64,000 nt of DNA from Gryllotalpicola daejeonensis (GTDB lineage: Bacteria; Actinomycetota; Actinomycetes; Actinomycetales; Microbacteriaceae), in NCBI RefSeq assembly GCF_039538145.1, contig NZ_BAABBV010000001.1, forward strand, positions 1,488,001 to 1,552,000, read 5' to 3'. A model generated the notes under the pieces. It was given only the letters and a program-made list of their open reading frames with translations, was not told the DNA's origin and ran no database searches. Shown piece by piece: positions 31,798 to 42,200 of the stretch (position 1 is its first letter; each line of letters starts with the position of its first letter). The position numbers and the translations under genes are program-made.

Positions 31798-32961
31798 ATG
31801 ACAGCGCTCGTCGTGCACTCGGCCCGCAAGATCGATGCGGCCGGGGAGGTCGACGGCTTCTGGTTCGCCGCAGCCGACGGGGTCATCACCGAGGCCGGGA
31901 CGGGTGACGGCTGGCACGCGCATGCCTCGGCCTTGGCATCTGTCATCGATGCCCACGGCCTTCACCTCGCGCCCGGATTCATCGACCTGCACTCGCACGG
32001 AGCGGGTGGCTTCGCGTTCGACGACGGCGCATACGCGATCTCGAAGGCGCTCGAGGTGCACCGCGCGCACGGCACGACGCGTTCGGTGATCAGCCTGGTC
32101 GCGAACCCGGTCGACGAGCTGTGCGCGTCGCTCGAGGCGATCGCCGACCTCGCCGTCGAAGACGAGCTGGTGCTGGGCGCGCACCTCGAGGGGCCGTTCC
32201 TTGCCGTCGAGCGCAAGGGCGCCCACAACCCCGACTTCCTGATCGACCCGTCGCCCGCCGCCGTCGAGCGCCTCATCGCCGCCGCGCGCGGCACCCTGCG
32301 CCAGATCACGCTGGCGATCGAGCGCGAGAATGCGCTCGAGGCGCTCGACGTGTTCGTCGAGGCCGGCGTGCAAGTGGCGGTCGGCCACACGGAGGCGGAT
32401 TACGAGCAGGCGAGGGATGCCTTCGACCGCGGCGCCCGGCTGCTCACGCACGCCTTCAACGCCATGCCCGGCATCGGCCACCGCGCTCCCGGCCCCGTCG
32501 TGGCGGCGCTGCAGGACCCGCGGGTGACGGTCGAGCTGATCCTCGACGGGGTGCACGTGGCGCCCTCTGTCGCGAAGCTCGCGTTCGCCGCCGCCCCCGG
32601 GCGCATCGCCCTGATCACCGACGCGATGGCCGCGACCGGGTCGCCCGACGGCGCGTACAAGATCGGCTCTCTGGACGTCGCCGTGGTCGACGGGGTGGCG
32701 AAGCTGCGCGAGGCCGACGGCTCGCTGGGGTCGATCGCCGGCTCGACGCTGACCCTCGACGTCGCGCTGCGCAACGCGATCGAGCTGGTGGGCCTTCCCC
32801 AGGCCGAGGCGGTCGCTGCGCTCACGACCGTGCCGGCGCGGGCGCTCGGCCTCGAGCACCGCCTGGGGCTGCTCGCCCCCGGCTTCGCGGCCGATGCCGT
32901 GCTGCTCGACCACGACTGGGCGGTGCGCGGGGTGTGGGCCGCCGGCACGAAGCTGGCCTGA
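31798..32961 (+). CDS. nagA: N-acetylglucosamine-6-phosphate deacetylase
   Basis: NagA removes the acetyl group from GlcNAc-6-phosphate, making glucosamine-6-phosphate for NagB. The 387-residue amidohydrolase shows the metal-site motifs PGFIDLHSHGAGGF near residue 60, HLEGPF near residue 128 with its metal-ligand glutamate, VGHTEADY, and THAFNAMPG; the catalytic aspartate is in ITDAMAATG. nagB and GlcNAc-releasing genes lie 4-8 kb away on the other strand. A dehydrogenase gene follows after 4 bases and is co-transcribed. Confidence 0.96.
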   Translation: MTALVVHSARKIDAAGEVDGFWFAAADGVITEAGTGDGWHAHASALASVIDAHGLHLAPGFIDLHSHGAGGFAFDDGAYAISKALEVHRAHGTTRSVISLVANPVDELCASLEAIADLAVEDELVLGAHLEGPFLAVERKGAHNPDFLIDPSPAAVERLIAAARGTLRQITLAIERENALEALDVFVEAGVQVAVGHTEADYEQARDAFDRGARLLTHAFNAMPGIGHRAPGPVVAALQDPRVTVELILDGVHVAPSVAKLAFAAAPGRIALITDAMAATGSPDGAYKIGSLDVAVVDGVAKLREADGSLGSIAGSTLTLDVALRNAIELVGLPQAEAVAALTTVPARALGLEHRLGLLAPGFAADAVLLDHDWAVRGVWAAGTKLA

Positions 32962-32965
32962 GCCG

Positions 32966-33886
32966 GTGCCGCTGACCGTCGGCGTCGTCGGCGCGGGCTC
33001 GATGGGCTGCGAGCACGCACGGCAGCTGCGCGCGCTCGGCGTGCGCACGCTGATGTGGAGCAGAAGCGGGGCGGATGCCGCCGCCGCAGCGCTCGGCGTC
33101 GAATCGGTCAGCTCGTTCGAGGCGCTGCTCACGGGTGCCGACGTGATCGACGTCACGACCCCGACGCCGACGCACCTCGACCTCGGCCGCGCGGTGCTCG
33201 CCGCCGGGAAGCACCTGATCTGCGAGAAGCCGCTGGCGCGCACGGTCGACGACGCTCTCGCGCTGGTCGCGGCCGCCGAGGCATCCGGTCGCCTGCTGCT
33301 GCCCGCGCACGTGGCGCGCTGGTTCCCGGCGTATGCGCGCGTCAAAACCGAGGTGGATGGCGGCGAGCTCGGCTCACTGCAGCGGCTGCGGTTCTACCGC
33401 GGCGGCGCGTATCCGACGTCGCCGTGGTTCGCCGACCGGGCGCAGTCGGGCGGGGTGGTGATGGATCTGATGATCCACGACCTCGACCAGGCTCGGTGGC
33501 TGGTCGGCGAGGCCGTGCGCGTCGAGGCGACCCGCGACGAGGGCGTTGTGGCGGGGCATCCGTTCGAATCGGCATCGGTCACGCTCACGCACGCGAGCGG
33601 TGTGCTCACGCGTGTCGACGGGGTGTGGGGGCCACCTGACACCACGTTCACCACAGAGTTCGCGGTGGTCGGCTCGGCCGGCTCACGCGAGCACTCGTCC
33701 CGTGACGAGGAGCGCGGCGCCGCAGACGGCCAGAGCCCGTACCTCGCGCAGTTGCGCGACTTCCTCGCCGCGATCGAAACCGGTGCGCCAGTGCGTGTGG
33801 CCCCGGCGGATGCCGTGGCCGCGGTGCGTCTCGCGACCGCGGCACTTGAGTCGATCGAGACAGGGCGCTCGGTCGAGCTCGGCTAG
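32966..33886 (+). CDS. Gfo/Idh/MocA-family oxidoreductase
   Basis: This 306-residue NAD(P)-dependent dehydrogenase begins PLTVGVVGAGSMGCEHARQL with a Rossmann GAGSMG motif. The family's EKPLAR motif with its conserved lysine appears near residue 90, and DLMIHDLDQARWL carries the conserved histidine/aspartate region. Members oxidise inositols, sugars or amino sugars; the position right behind nagA suggests an amino-sugar-related substrate, but this is inference. GTG 32966, 4 bases after the nagA stop, is the best start. Confidence 0.92.
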   Translation: MPLTVGVVGAGSMGCEHARQLRALGVRTLMWSRSGADAAAAALGVESVSSFEALLTGADVIDVTTPTPTHLDLGRAVLAAGKHLICEKPLARTVDDALALVAAAEASGRLLLPAHVARWFPAYARVKTEVDGGELGSLQRLRFYRGGAYPTSPWFADRAQSGGVVMDLMIHDLDQARWLVGEAVRVEATRDEGVVAGHPFESASVTLTHASGVLTRVDGVWGPPDTTFTTEFAVVGSAGSREHSSRDEERGAADGQSPYLAQLRDFLAAIETGAPVRVAPADAVAAVRLATAALESIETGRSVELG

Positions 33887-33947
33887 CGGCGACTATTCGG
33901 GTTCGCCAGGGGGAGCATTCGACGCGAGGGCACCATTCGGCCCCGGG

Positions 33948-33995
33948 GGCACACGCACAAGCCGCTTTCGGCCGCTGTTCGAGCCGATGTGTGCC
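33948..33995. repeat. Imperfect hairpin between convergent genes
   Basis: GGCACAC (33948-33954) pairs with GTGTGCC (33989-33995), with partial pairing of the enclosed bases. The 116-base gap between the Gfo/Idh and LLM genes holds no credible gene; the hairpin probably helps terminate one or both transcripts. Confidence 0.45.
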
Positions 33996-34002
33996 GTTCA
34001 GT

Positions 34003-34833
34003 TCAGGCCGTGCGCGCGTTGCGCTCGTCGCGCCACGCGATCAGGTCGCGGATGTGGCCGGTCTCCCACTTGGGAGCCTCGAATCCGACCGTGAACAGGC
34101 GCGTGCCGACCGCATAGAGCTTGTCGGCGGCCCCCACGTAGTGGTCGAGGTCTTCGGGGAAGCGGCCGGGCTTCGGGCTGACGCCGGCCGAGCGGACGAT
34201 CTCGCTCGGATCGCGCCCGACCTTCGCGCACCACTCGTCGAGCACGGCGTGCTTCCGGGCGATGGTCTCCGCATCGCCGAAGGAGTGCCAGATGTCGGCA
34301 TGCTCTGCCGCGATGCGTAGCGTGACCTTCTCGCCGCCGCCGCCGATCAGGATCGGGATGTCGCGCGTGGGCGGCGGGTTGAGCTTGCCCCAGCGCTCGC
34401 GGATCAAAGGCAGGTCGCCGCGCAGCTTCGCGAGCCGCTCGGGCACCGTGCCGAAGTCGTAGCCGTATTCGGCGTAGTCGCGCTCGAACCACCCGGCCCC
34501 GATGCCGAGGATCAGCCGCCCCTCGCCGCCCTTCGCGCTGATGTGGTCGACGGTGCGCGCCATATCGGCGAGCAGCTGCGGGTTGCGGTAGCCGACCGAG
34601 GTCACGAGCGCGCCGAGCTCGACGCGCTCGGTCGCCTCCGCCCAGGCTGCCAGCATCGTCCACGCCTCGAAGTGCGCGCCGTCCGGGTCGCCCGAGAGCG
34701 GGAAGAAGTGATCCCAGTTGAAGAGCACGTCGGCGCCGAGCTCTTCGGCGAGCGCTGCGGCACGGCGGATCTCGGCGTAGCTCGCGTGCTGTGGCTTGAT
34801 CTGGACTGCGATGCGAACAGGACGATCGACCAT
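34003..34833 (-). CDS. LLM-class F420-dependent oxidoreductase
   Basis: This 276-residue protein belongs to the luciferase-like monooxygenase superfamily, in the F420-dependent branch common in actinobacteria. Indicators are ELGADVLFNWDHFFPLSG near residue 33, ALVTSVGYRNPQLLADMART near residue 75, and LILGIGAGWFERDY, the coenzyme-binding loop. The substrate cannot be inferred. TAGGCT stands 6 bases before the ATG, so the transcript is likely leaderless. Confidence 0.92.
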   Translation of the reverse strand: MVDRPVRIAVQIKPQHASYAEIRRAAALAEELGADVLFNWDHFFPLSGDPDGAHFEAWTMLAAWAEATERVELGALVTSVGYRNPQLLADMARTVDHISAKGGEGRLILGIGAGWFERDYAEYGYDFGTVPERLAKLRGDLPLIRERWGKLNPPPTRDIPILIGGGGEKVTLRIAAEHADIWHSFGDAETIARKHAVLDEWCAKVGRDPSEIVRSAGVSPKPGRFPEDLDHYVGAADKLYAVGTRLFTVGFEAPKWETGHIRDLIAWRDERNARTA

Positions 34834-34839
34834 GGCCCG

Positions 34840-34845
34840 AGCCTA
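34840..34845 (-). promoter_or_regulatory. Leaderless -10 box of the LLM gene
   Basis: TAGGCT on the minus strand ends 6 bases before the ATG at 34833. Confidence 0.5.
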
Positions 34846-34876
34846 CGGTGCGCCACGCAACCGGGGAAGGCGCCGC

Positions 34877-35293
34877 TCAGTCGGGTGCTTCCCCGACGCG
34901 GGCCAGCAGCCCGTAGAGCGTCTCGAGCTCGGCGGCCGACAGTTCGGCGAACGAGCGCGCGGTGACCTCGGCCGTCACGGCGGCCCCAGCGGCGAGCATC
35001 TGCCTGCCGGCATCCGTCAATCGATGCTCGACGCGGCGCCCGCGACCGGGCGAGCGCTCGACGAGCCCCTGCGCGACCAGCCGGGCAGCAAGCGTGCCGA
35101 ACGACTGATCGCTCTGGAACGTGGTGACCGCGAGCTCGTGGGCGGACGCCGCGGGTGACTCGTCGATCGCCCGCAGCGCGTCCCACTGCACCAGCGTCGT
35201 GCCGATCTCGGCCAGCGCGCGGTCGGCGGCGCGGTGATTCCGGTACTGGGCGCGCTTGAGCAGGCGCCCGGTCGTCTGCGCGGTCACGGTCAT
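34877..35293 (-). CDS. MarR-family transcriptional regulator
   Basis: This 138-residue regulator has the MarR winged helix: LVQWDALRAIDESPAASAHE opens the DNA-binding part, TTFQSDQSFGTLAARLVAQG includes the recognition helix and ERSPGRGRRVEHRLTDAG is the wing. Its ATG lies 6 bases behind TAAATT, which points to leaderless transcription. It is divergent from an alpha/beta hydrolase gene with only 52 bases between the start codons, so it probably controls both. Confidence 0.92.
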   Translation of the reverse strand: MTVTAQTTGRLLKRAQYRNHRAADRALAEIGTTLVQWDALRAIDESPAASAHELAVTTFQSDQSFGTLAARLVAQGLVERSPGRGRRVEHRLTDAGRQMLAAGAAVTAEVTARSFAELSAAELETLYGLLARVGEAPD

Positions 35294-35299
35294 GAGCTC

Positions 35300-35339
35300 A
35301 ATTTATCAGCTTGCGTATATAAACATGTTGAGTTAGCGT
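35300..35339. promoter_or_regulatory. Overlapping divergent leaderless promoters of marR and hydrolase
   Basis: To the left, TAAATT (35305-35300) is 6 bases before the marR ATG. To the right, TTGCGT (35311-35316) and TAGCGT (35334-35339) are 17 bases apart and the latter is 6 bases before the hydrolase ATG. CTCAA and TTGAG flank the AT-rich block as possible outer half-sites for the regulator, but no clean palindrome is seen. Confidence 0.6.
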
Positions 35340-35345
35340 CGTGGC

Positions 35346-36071
35346 ATGACCGAGACCTCACCCCAGACCCGCACGATCCTCGTCCTGCACGGTGGCGGCG
35401 GCCCCGCCACCGTCGCCCCGATCGCCGCCCACTTCGCCGGCGCTGCCGAAGTGCTGGCGCCCACGCTGCCGGGCTGGAATGGCACCCCGCGCCCGGACTC
35501 CCTCGACAGCGCGCGTGCGCTTGCGGCCCACTTCCTCGAGCAGCTGACGGATGCCGGGCTGCACGACGTCGTCGTGATCGGCAACTCGCTCGGCGGGTGG
35601 ATCGCCGCCGAGATGGCGATCGCCGACACCGACGGGCGCGTCGGCGGCATCGCGCTGATCGATGTGGTCGGCATCGAGGTCGAGCACCACCCGATCCGCG
35701 ACATCTCGGGTCTCACGCCGCAGCAACTCGCCCAGTACAGCTTCCACGACCCGTCGAAGCTGGTCGTGCCGCCGCCGACACCCGAGGGGCTAGCGATCGT
35801 GCGCGGCAACCAGGCGGCGCTCGCGGCGGTGGCCGGCACCCCCTACATGCACGACCCGGCCCTGCGCGATCGGCTGAGCTCGGTGCACGTTCCCACGCTC
35901 GTCGTCTGGGGCGAGTCGGACCGCGTCGTGACGCCCGACTACGGCCGCGCCTTCGCCGCCGCGATCCCGGGCGCCCGCTTCGAGCTCGTCGGCGAAGCCG
36001 GTCACCTGCCGCAGCTCGAGAACCCGGGCGCGCTGTTCGCCGCGCTCGACGCGTTCGTCGCGGCTCAGTAG
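35346..36071 (+). CDS. Alpha/beta-fold hydrolase
   Basis: This 241-residue enzyme has a full catalytic triad in family context: the nucleophile serine in VVIGNSLGGWIAAEMA, the acid aspartate in VWGESDRVVTPDYG and the histidine in GEAGHLPQLE. The oxyanion region is VLHGGGGP. It has no signal peptide. The substrate is unknown; esterase or C-C hydrolase activity is possible. It is divergent from marR and its 3' end overlaps nagB by 7 bases. Confidence 0.92.
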   Translation: MTETSPQTRTILVLHGGGGPATVAPIAAHFAGAAEVLAPTLPGWNGTPRPDSLDSARALAAHFLEQLTDAGLHDVVVIGNSLGGWIAAEMAIADTDGRVGGIALIDVVGIEVEHHPIRDISGLTPQQLAQYSFHDPSKLVVPPPTPEGLAIVRGNQAALAAVAGTPYMHDPALRDRLSSVHVPTLVVWGESDRVVTPDYGRAFAAAIPGARFELVGEAGHLPQLENPGALFAALDAFVAAQ

Positions 36072-36847
36072 CGCTGCCACTCCGGCTTGTTCGCCCAGGT
36101 GTAGCGGTAATAGTCGGCGTTGCGCAGGCGCGAGGCCGCGCCCTCGTCGAGCACGACCGTCGCGTGCTCGTGCAGCTGCAGGACGGAGGCGGGGCAGGAT
36201 GCCGACACCGGGCCCTCGACCGCAGCGGCGACCGCCTCGGCCTTCCGCTCCCCCTGCGCCACGAGCACCAGACGGTGCGCGCGCAGAATCGTGCCGAGCC
36301 CCTGCGTCACGCAGTGCGTCGGCACCGCGTCTGGCGAGTCGAAGAACCGTGCGTTGTCCTCGCGCGTCTTCGGCGTCAGCGTCTTGATGCGCGTGCGCGA
36401 GGCGAGGGACGAGGTCGGCTCGTTGAACCCGATGTGCCCGTTGGCTCCGATGCCGAGGATCTGCACGTCGATGCCGCCCGCGGCGTCGATCGCCGCCTCA
36501 TAGGCCGCGCACGCCGCCGGGATGTCATCGGCGAGCCCGTCGGGCACCGAGACCAGCTCGGGGTTCATCCCCAGCGGCTTCGTCACCGTGCGATCGATGA
36601 CCGCGTGATAGCTCTCGGGATGGGAGTAATCGAGGCCCACATACTCATCGAGCGCGAAGCCGCGCATGCGTGAGAAGTCGAGCTCGCCGGCATCCGCTCG
36701 CCTCGCCAGCTCTTCATAGATCGCGAGAGGTGACGATCCGGTCGCCAGGCCGAGCACCCCGTCGGGCTTGCGCGCGACCACGTCGGCGATGACGGATGCC
36801 GCGACCCGGCCCACCTCGGCCGAATCGGGCAGAATCACGATCTCCAT
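36065..36847 (-). CDS. nagB: Glucosamine-6-phosphate deaminase
   Basis: NagB converts glucosamine-6-phosphate to fructose-6-phosphate and ammonia. The 260-residue length and motifs fit: LGLATGSSPLAIYEELARR near residue 34, FALDEYVGLDYSHPESYH with the catalytic aspartate near residue 70, and LGIGANGHIGFNEP. It is the last gene of the minus-strand glycan operon, overlapping the ROK kinase gene by 13 bases. It closes the route from GlcNAc to glycolysis. Confidence 0.96.
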   Translation of the reverse strand: MEIVILPDSAEVGRVAASVIADVVARKPDGVLGLATGSSPLAIYEELARRADAGELDFSRMRGFALDEYVGLDYSHPESYHAVIDRTVTKPLGMNPELVSVPDGLADDIPAACAAYEAAIDAAGGIDVQILGIGANGHIGFNEPTSSLASRTRIKTLTPKTREDNARFFDSPDAVPTHCVTQGLGTILRAHRLVLVAQGERKAEAVAAAVEGPVSASCPASVLQLHEHATVVLDEGAASRLRNADYYRYTWANKPEWQRY

Positions 36848-37761
36848 GAGGCCTCCGTCTCAGGAACGGTTCCGGCGAGCGCCGCGCCGATCGCGGCGAC
36901 CGGTCGATCGAGGGGCACGAGGCGCACGCGCGCCGACAGCTCGAGCGAGCTGAGGAACGGCGAGACGCGCGCGAGCTCGTCGAGCCTGTCGCGCACGGCG
37001 TCGATGAGCCGTGCGCCGAGGTTCGCCACGCCCCCGCCGATCACGACCGTCTCGACGTCGGCGGTGAGGATCAGGATGCGCACGCCGGCCGCCGCTCCCT
37101 CGAACAGCTCGGCGCGCAGCGCGAGAGCGCGCTCGTCGCCGGCATCCGCGCTGTCGAAGAGGTCGACGAGCGGCAATGCCGCGTCGCCGCCCCACTTGCG
37201 CGCGACCCAGCCGCCGCCCGCGACGGTCTCGAGGCAGCCGACCTGGCCGCAGCCGCAGATGACGCCCGTCGGGTCGACCGGGATGTGGCCGATCTCGCCG
37301 GCCGTGCCGCGCGCGCCGCGCCACACGGCACCGTCGTTCACAAACCCCGCGGCGACGCCGGTGCCGAGGTTGAGGTAGGCCATCGAGCCGTCGAGGCCGA
37401 GCAGGTGATAGGCGCCGAGCGATGCCGCGTTGACGTCGTTCTCGACGCGCACCGGTGCGCCGAGGCGCTGCTCGAGGTGCCGTGCGAGCTCAAGCTGCTC
37501 GAGACCGAGGTTGACCGCGTGGCGCACCACGCCGGCTTCTGCGTCGACGATTCCGGGGATGCCGATGCCGACCGACTCGAGCGGGGTGGCGCCTGCCGCC
37601 GCGGCCACTTCGGCCGCCTGACGGGCCGCGGCTTCCGCGTTGGCCACGACCTGCTCGGGCCCGAACCCACTCGCGACCCGCGCACGGCCGAGCACCTCGA
37701 GGTCGTCGCCGAGCGCAACCGCGTCGACCTTCGTGCCGCCGATGTCGAGCCCGAGCCTCAT
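36835..37761 (-). CDS. ROK-family sugar kinase (probably N-acetylglucosamine or glucose)
   Basis: This 308-residue ROK kinase starts MRLGLDIGGTKVDAVALGDD with the phosphate motif DIGGTK. The zinc-binding CGCGQVGCLETVAGG sequence near residue 165 and the sugar-binding ENDVNAASLGAYH are present. No helix-turn-helix precedes the kinase domain, so it is an enzyme rather than a regulator. Between nagZ-like and nagB genes its likely job is phosphorylating released GlcNAc. Specificity for mannose or glucose cannot be excluded. It overlaps both neighbours by a few bases. Confidence 0.92.
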   Translation of the reverse strand: MRLGLDIGGTKVDAVALGDDLEVLGRARVASGFGPEQVVANAEAAARQAAEVAAAAGATPLESVGIGIPGIVDAEAGVVRHAVNLGLEQLELARHLEQRLGAPVRVENDVNAASLGAYHLLGLDGSMAYLNLGTGVAAGFVNDGAVWRGARGTAGEIGHIPVDPTGVICGCGQVGCLETVAGGGWVARKWGGDAALPLVDLFDSADAGDERALALRAELFEGAAAGVRILILTADVETVVIGGGVANLGARLIDAVRDRLDELARVSPFLSSLELSARVRLVPLDRPVAAIGAALAGTVPETEASWRS

Positions 37762-39248
37762 GCCTCGCCCCCGAGCAGCCGCAGCAGCGCCCGCCCCGCG
37801 AGGCGCGAGGCGCCGAAGGTCGCGATGTCGGCGTAGGCGCGGTCATCGCTCGGCCACCCCATGTCGACGACGAGCACGGATGCCTGGTCTGCGGCTCGGG
37901 CGGCGTCGATGTACGCCCGCGCATGCTCGCGGCGGTGCAGGTCCTTCCCGACGATCACCGTCTTGCCCGCTGGGTGAGCAGCCCGCGCGAAGCCGGGCGT
38001 ATCGAAGCCCTCCTTCGTTACAACGCGCGCTGCAACCGCGCCCGCCGCGAACGGCCCCCACGGCGCCACCCCGACGGCCTGATTGCTCTCGCTCTCGATG
38101 CGCACGAGTTCATACTGGCCGCCGGCGGCGGCGATCCACTCGCGCGCGCGAGCCGACACGTCGAACCCGCCCGCGATCTCGTCGAGGTCGAAGTGCGGCT
38201 CCGGCACGGGCGAGACCGGCGCCGCGGCGTTCGCGGCGCGGGACTCGAGGCGCCGCGCGAGCGCGCGCGTGCGGCGCGAGGCATCCGCCACCCGCTCCGC
38301 CGGCAATTCGCCGGACGCGACCGCGCCCTCGATCGCCGCCACGATCTCAGCAAGCTGCGCTGCCGTGTTCTCGGTGCCGATGCACAGCAGGTCGACGCCC
38401 GCGGCGAGCGCGCGCACGGCCGCGGCGGGGATGCCGAGTTCACCCGATGCACCCTTCATGTCGAGGGCATCGGAGACGATGACGCCGTCGTAGGCCAGCT
38501 CGCCGCGCAGCAGTCCCTGCAGCACGGCCGGGCTCATCGTCGCGGGGCGGTCGGCGTCGAGCTGCGGCAGCAGGATGTGCGAGGTCATGATGAGCTCGGT
38601 GCCCGCCTCGATCGCGGCGCGGAACGGCACCAGCTCGCGCTCGCGCAGCTCGGCGAGCGAACGGCCTGTGACGGGCAGGGCGAGGTGCGAATCCTGTGCG
38701 GTGTCGCCGTGCCCGGGGAAGTGCTTCGCCGCGGCGCCGACCCCGGTGGCCTGCACCGCCCCGACCCACGCGGCGGTGTGGTCGGCGACAGCCGCTGGGT
38801 CGGTGCCGAACGAGCGCACGCCGATCACCGGGTTGTCGGGGTTCGAGTTGATGTCGGCGTCGGGGGCGAAAGTGACGTTCACCCCGACATCGCGCAGCTG
38901 CCAGCCGACGGCGCGGGCGGTGCGCTCGGTCAGGGCGAGCTCGCCGATGCGGCCGAGCAGTGCGTTACCGGGGTAGGGCGCGCCGCGGTCGTAGTAGAGC
39001 CTGGTGACGTCGCCGCCCTCCTCATCGATGGCGATCACGGCGTCGGGGTTCGCCCCGGTGACGGCGGAGGTCAGCGCGGCGGTCTGATCGCGGCTCACGA
39101 TGTTCTGCCCGAACAGGCAGACGCCACCGAGCCCCTCGCGCAGCAGCCGCGCGAGCCACTCGGGCAGCACGGTGCCCACGAAGCCCGGCAGCAGAGTGCT
39201 CAAGATCTCGGCGCGGGTCGGCTGGGCCATGAGGTCAGTTAACCGCAC
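37758..39248 (-). CDS. nagZ: Beta-N-acetylglucosaminidase, GH3 family
   Basis: This 496-residue GH3 enzyme has the NagZ-type signature KHFPGHGDTAQDSH (residues 175-188) with the Asp/His acid-base dyad, and the nucleophile Asp260 in IVSDALDMKG. The segment AIDEEGGDVTRL is near residue 75. NagZ enzymes release terminal beta-GlcNAc from muropeptides or chito-oligosaccharides; a C-terminal domain beyond about residue 350 is extra compared with the short E. coli NagZ. No signal peptide is present, so it acts inside the cell. Start is GTG 39248 or ATG 39230; neither has a strong ribosome-binding site. Confidence 0.9.
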   Translation of the reverse strand: MRLTDLMAQPTRAEILSTLLPGFVGTVLPEWLARLLREGLGGVCLFGQNIVSRDQTAALTSAVTGANPDAVIAIDEEGGDVTRLYYDRGAPYPGNALLGRIGELALTERTARAVGWQLRDVGVNVTFAPDADINSNPDNPVIGVRSFGTDPAAVADHTAAWVGAVQATGVGAAAKHFPGHGDTAQDSHLALPVTGRSLAELRERELVPFRAAIEAGTELIMTSHILLPQLDADRPATMSPAVLQGLLRGELAYDGVIVSDALDMKGASGELGIPAAAVRALAAGVDLLCIGTENTAAQLAEIVAAIEGAVASGELPAERVADASRRTRALARRLESRAANAAAPVSPVPEPHFDLDEIAGGFDVSARAREWIAAAGGQYELVRIESESNQAVGVAPWGPFAAGAVAARVVTKEGFDTPGFARAAHPAGKTVIVGKDLHRREHARAYIDAARAADQASVLVVDMGWPSDDRAYADIATFGASRLAGRALLRLLGGEA

Positions 39249-39261
39249 GCGCGGCCCGGCT

Positions 39262-42200
39262 TCACTCGCGTCGCACGCGCAGGGTCACGATCTCGAAGGG
39301 GCGCACGGTGAGACGGATGCCTGAGCCGGCGTCGCCCGACAGAGCGTGCGCCTCGACCCGCTGCTCGAGCAGGTCGGTCTCGTACACCTCAGCCGCCGCG
39401 AACCCGAGCTCGACGGCCGCTGCCGCGCGACCGCCGCGCGACTCGTAGAGCCGCACGATGACGTCGCCCGAGCGATCCTCGGCCAGCTTGACGGCTTCGA
39501 TCACGACCGCGGGATTGTTGACGGCGACAAGCGGCGCAACCTCTCCCACGGCCGGCCGCGTCGGCAGGTTCACGCGGTAGCCCTCGCGGATCGCCTCGGC
39601 GATGCCGGCCCCCGGCGTGAAGGTCGCCGTGAAGCGATGGGCGCCCTGGTCGGATTCGGGGTCGGGGAACAGCGGCGCGCGCAGCAGCGACTGGCGCACC
39701 AGGGTGAACACTCCACCGCCTTCGCGCGGCACTCGAGTGATGTCGTGCCCGTAGATTGCGTCGTTCGCGACGACGGCGCCGTAGCCGGCCTCGCCGACGT
39801 GCACCCAGCGGTGGGCGCTGGTCTCGAAACGCGCGAAATCCCATGAGGTGTTCTCGGCGAGCGGCCGCGAGATGTGCCCGAACTGGATCTCCGACTGCGC
39901 CTGGGAGGCCTGCACGTCGACGGGGAATGCGAGCTTCAGCAGCCGCTGCCGCTCGTGCCAATCGACGTCGAGCGCGAGCTGCAGGGTCGCAGTGCCGGGA
40001 ACGACGGTGATCCGCTCGTCGATGCGCGACTCGCCGACGCGGTGCGAGACCCGCAGCTCGGGGCCCGCATCGGTCGCCGTCAGCTCGACGTGCGCCGGTG
40101 CGTCGAGCACGACGCCGTCGCGGCGGTAGTGCCGGTCGACATCCCACGCATCCCACTGCGTGGGGGTGTCGCGGAACAGCTGCAGCTCGGCGCCGCGCTG
40201 CCCGGGCGGCACCGCCTCGCGGCCGCTCGCGGCATCCACCGCCGACACGAGCCGCCCGGCCGCGTCGAAGAGGAAGCGTGCCAGGGAGTTCTCGAGGACG
40301 AAGCCGTCGCCCTCGGGGTGTGCGGTCGCGGCATCCGCCTCGATCGCCGCTCCGATCGCGCCGGGCGCGACGCCGTCCCGCGCGAACGGCCCCGCGTTGG
40401 CAACGGCAGCGCGTCTCCCGCCGTCGCCGGCCCCCGCGAGCGCCGCCAGCGCGCGCTCGATGACGGCCTCGAGCTGCGCCGCAATGCGCGCGTACTCGGC
40501 CTCGGCCACGCGGTAGACCCAGGCGATCGCGGACCCGGGAAGGATGTCGTGGAACTGGTTCAGCAGCACGGTCTGCCAGATCACCTCGAGCTCGTCGTAG
40601 GGGTACTCGGCTCCCGCACGAACGGCGGCCTGCGCCGACCACAGCTCGGCCTCGCGCAGCAGGTGCTCGCTGCGCCGATTGCCGCGCTTGGTGCGCGCCT
40701 GGCTGGTGTAAGTGCCGCGGTGGAACTCGAGGTAGAGCTCGCCGCTCCACACCGGCGCATCGGGGTACTCGGCCGCCGCGTCGCGGAAGAAGTCGCCGGG
40801 CGTCGCGAACCGCACCCTGGGCGATCCCTCGAGGTCGGCGGCCACCCGACCGGCCGCGATCATCTCGCGCGTCGGGCCGCCGCCACCATCGCCATAGCCG
40901 AACGGCACGAGCGCCGCGTTGGCACGCCCCTTCTCCGCGTAGTTCGCCTCAGAGCGGGCCAGCTCGGCCGCCGACAGATCTGAGTTGTACGTGTTCACCG
41001 GTGGGAAGTGCGTGAAAATGCGGGTGCCGTCGATGCCTTCCCATTGGAAGGAGTGGTGAGGGAACACATCGGTCTCGTTCCACGAGATCTTCTGCGTCAG
41101 GAAGAACTGGGCGCCTGCGGCCCGCGCGATCTGCGGCAGCGCCCCCGTATAGCCGAACGAGTCCGGCAGCCATACCGTCTCGGTGTCGACGCCGAACTCG
41201 CGCTGGAAGAACCGGGTGCCGGCGACGAACTGGCGCGCGAGCGCTTCGCCCCCTGGCAGGTTGGTGTCCGATTCCACCCACATGCCGCCCACCGGCACGA
41301 AGCGCCCCTCGTCCACCCGCGCGCGGATCCGCTCGAACAGCTCGGGGTAGCTGTCTTTCATCCACTGGTACTGCGCGGCCGACGATGCGGCGAACACGAA
41401 CTCCGGGTCCTCGTCCATGAGCTGGAGCACGTTCGAGAAGGTGCGCGCGACCTTGCGCACCGTCTCACGCACGGGCCACAGCCACGCCGAGTCGATGTGC
41501 GCGTGGCCGACGGCCGTCACGCGGTGCGCGGAGGCGTTGGCGGGCTTCTCGAGGATCGGGCGCAGCGCGGCGCGGCCGGCTGCCGCCGTTCCGGGGATGT
41601 CTCGCGGGTCCATCCCGTCGACGAGATCTTCGAGCGCCCGCAGGATCTCGGCGCCGCGCGTCGTGCGCGGACCGAGCACGTCGGCGAGGCCGAGCAGCGC
41701 CGTGGCCTCCTGCTGCAGCTGCCACACCTCGGTGTCGCGCAGCGCGAGCTCGAGGCGGCGCAGCTCGTAGATCGGCGCGTCACCCGCCGTCAGCTTGTCA
41801 CCCAGCGGCGTCGGCTGGAACAGCCAGCCGCCCTCGACCGACGGGTTCGATGCGGCCTCGAGGTAGAGGTCGACACGCTCCCCCGGCGCGCCGGCCGGCA
41901 CGAAGTCGTTGCGCGGCTCGATCGCCTTCACGATCACCCCGTCGGGCGACCACACGAGGCCTTCGGCCTGGAACCCGGGGTGACTCGCCGAGAAGCCCAG
42001 GTCGACGACGACTTCTGCGACGGCGCGGCCGGCCGCGGCATCCGCCCACTCATCCGGAACGTCGCCCGTGACGTGGAACCAGGTCGTGCCCCACGGGCGC
42101 CCCCACGCGGTGCCCAGCGCGAACGGCGCGTACGACGCGCCCGCAGCGGTCGCCTCGGCGAACGGCACCGGTTCGTCAGGCACCTCCCATGCGGCGATCT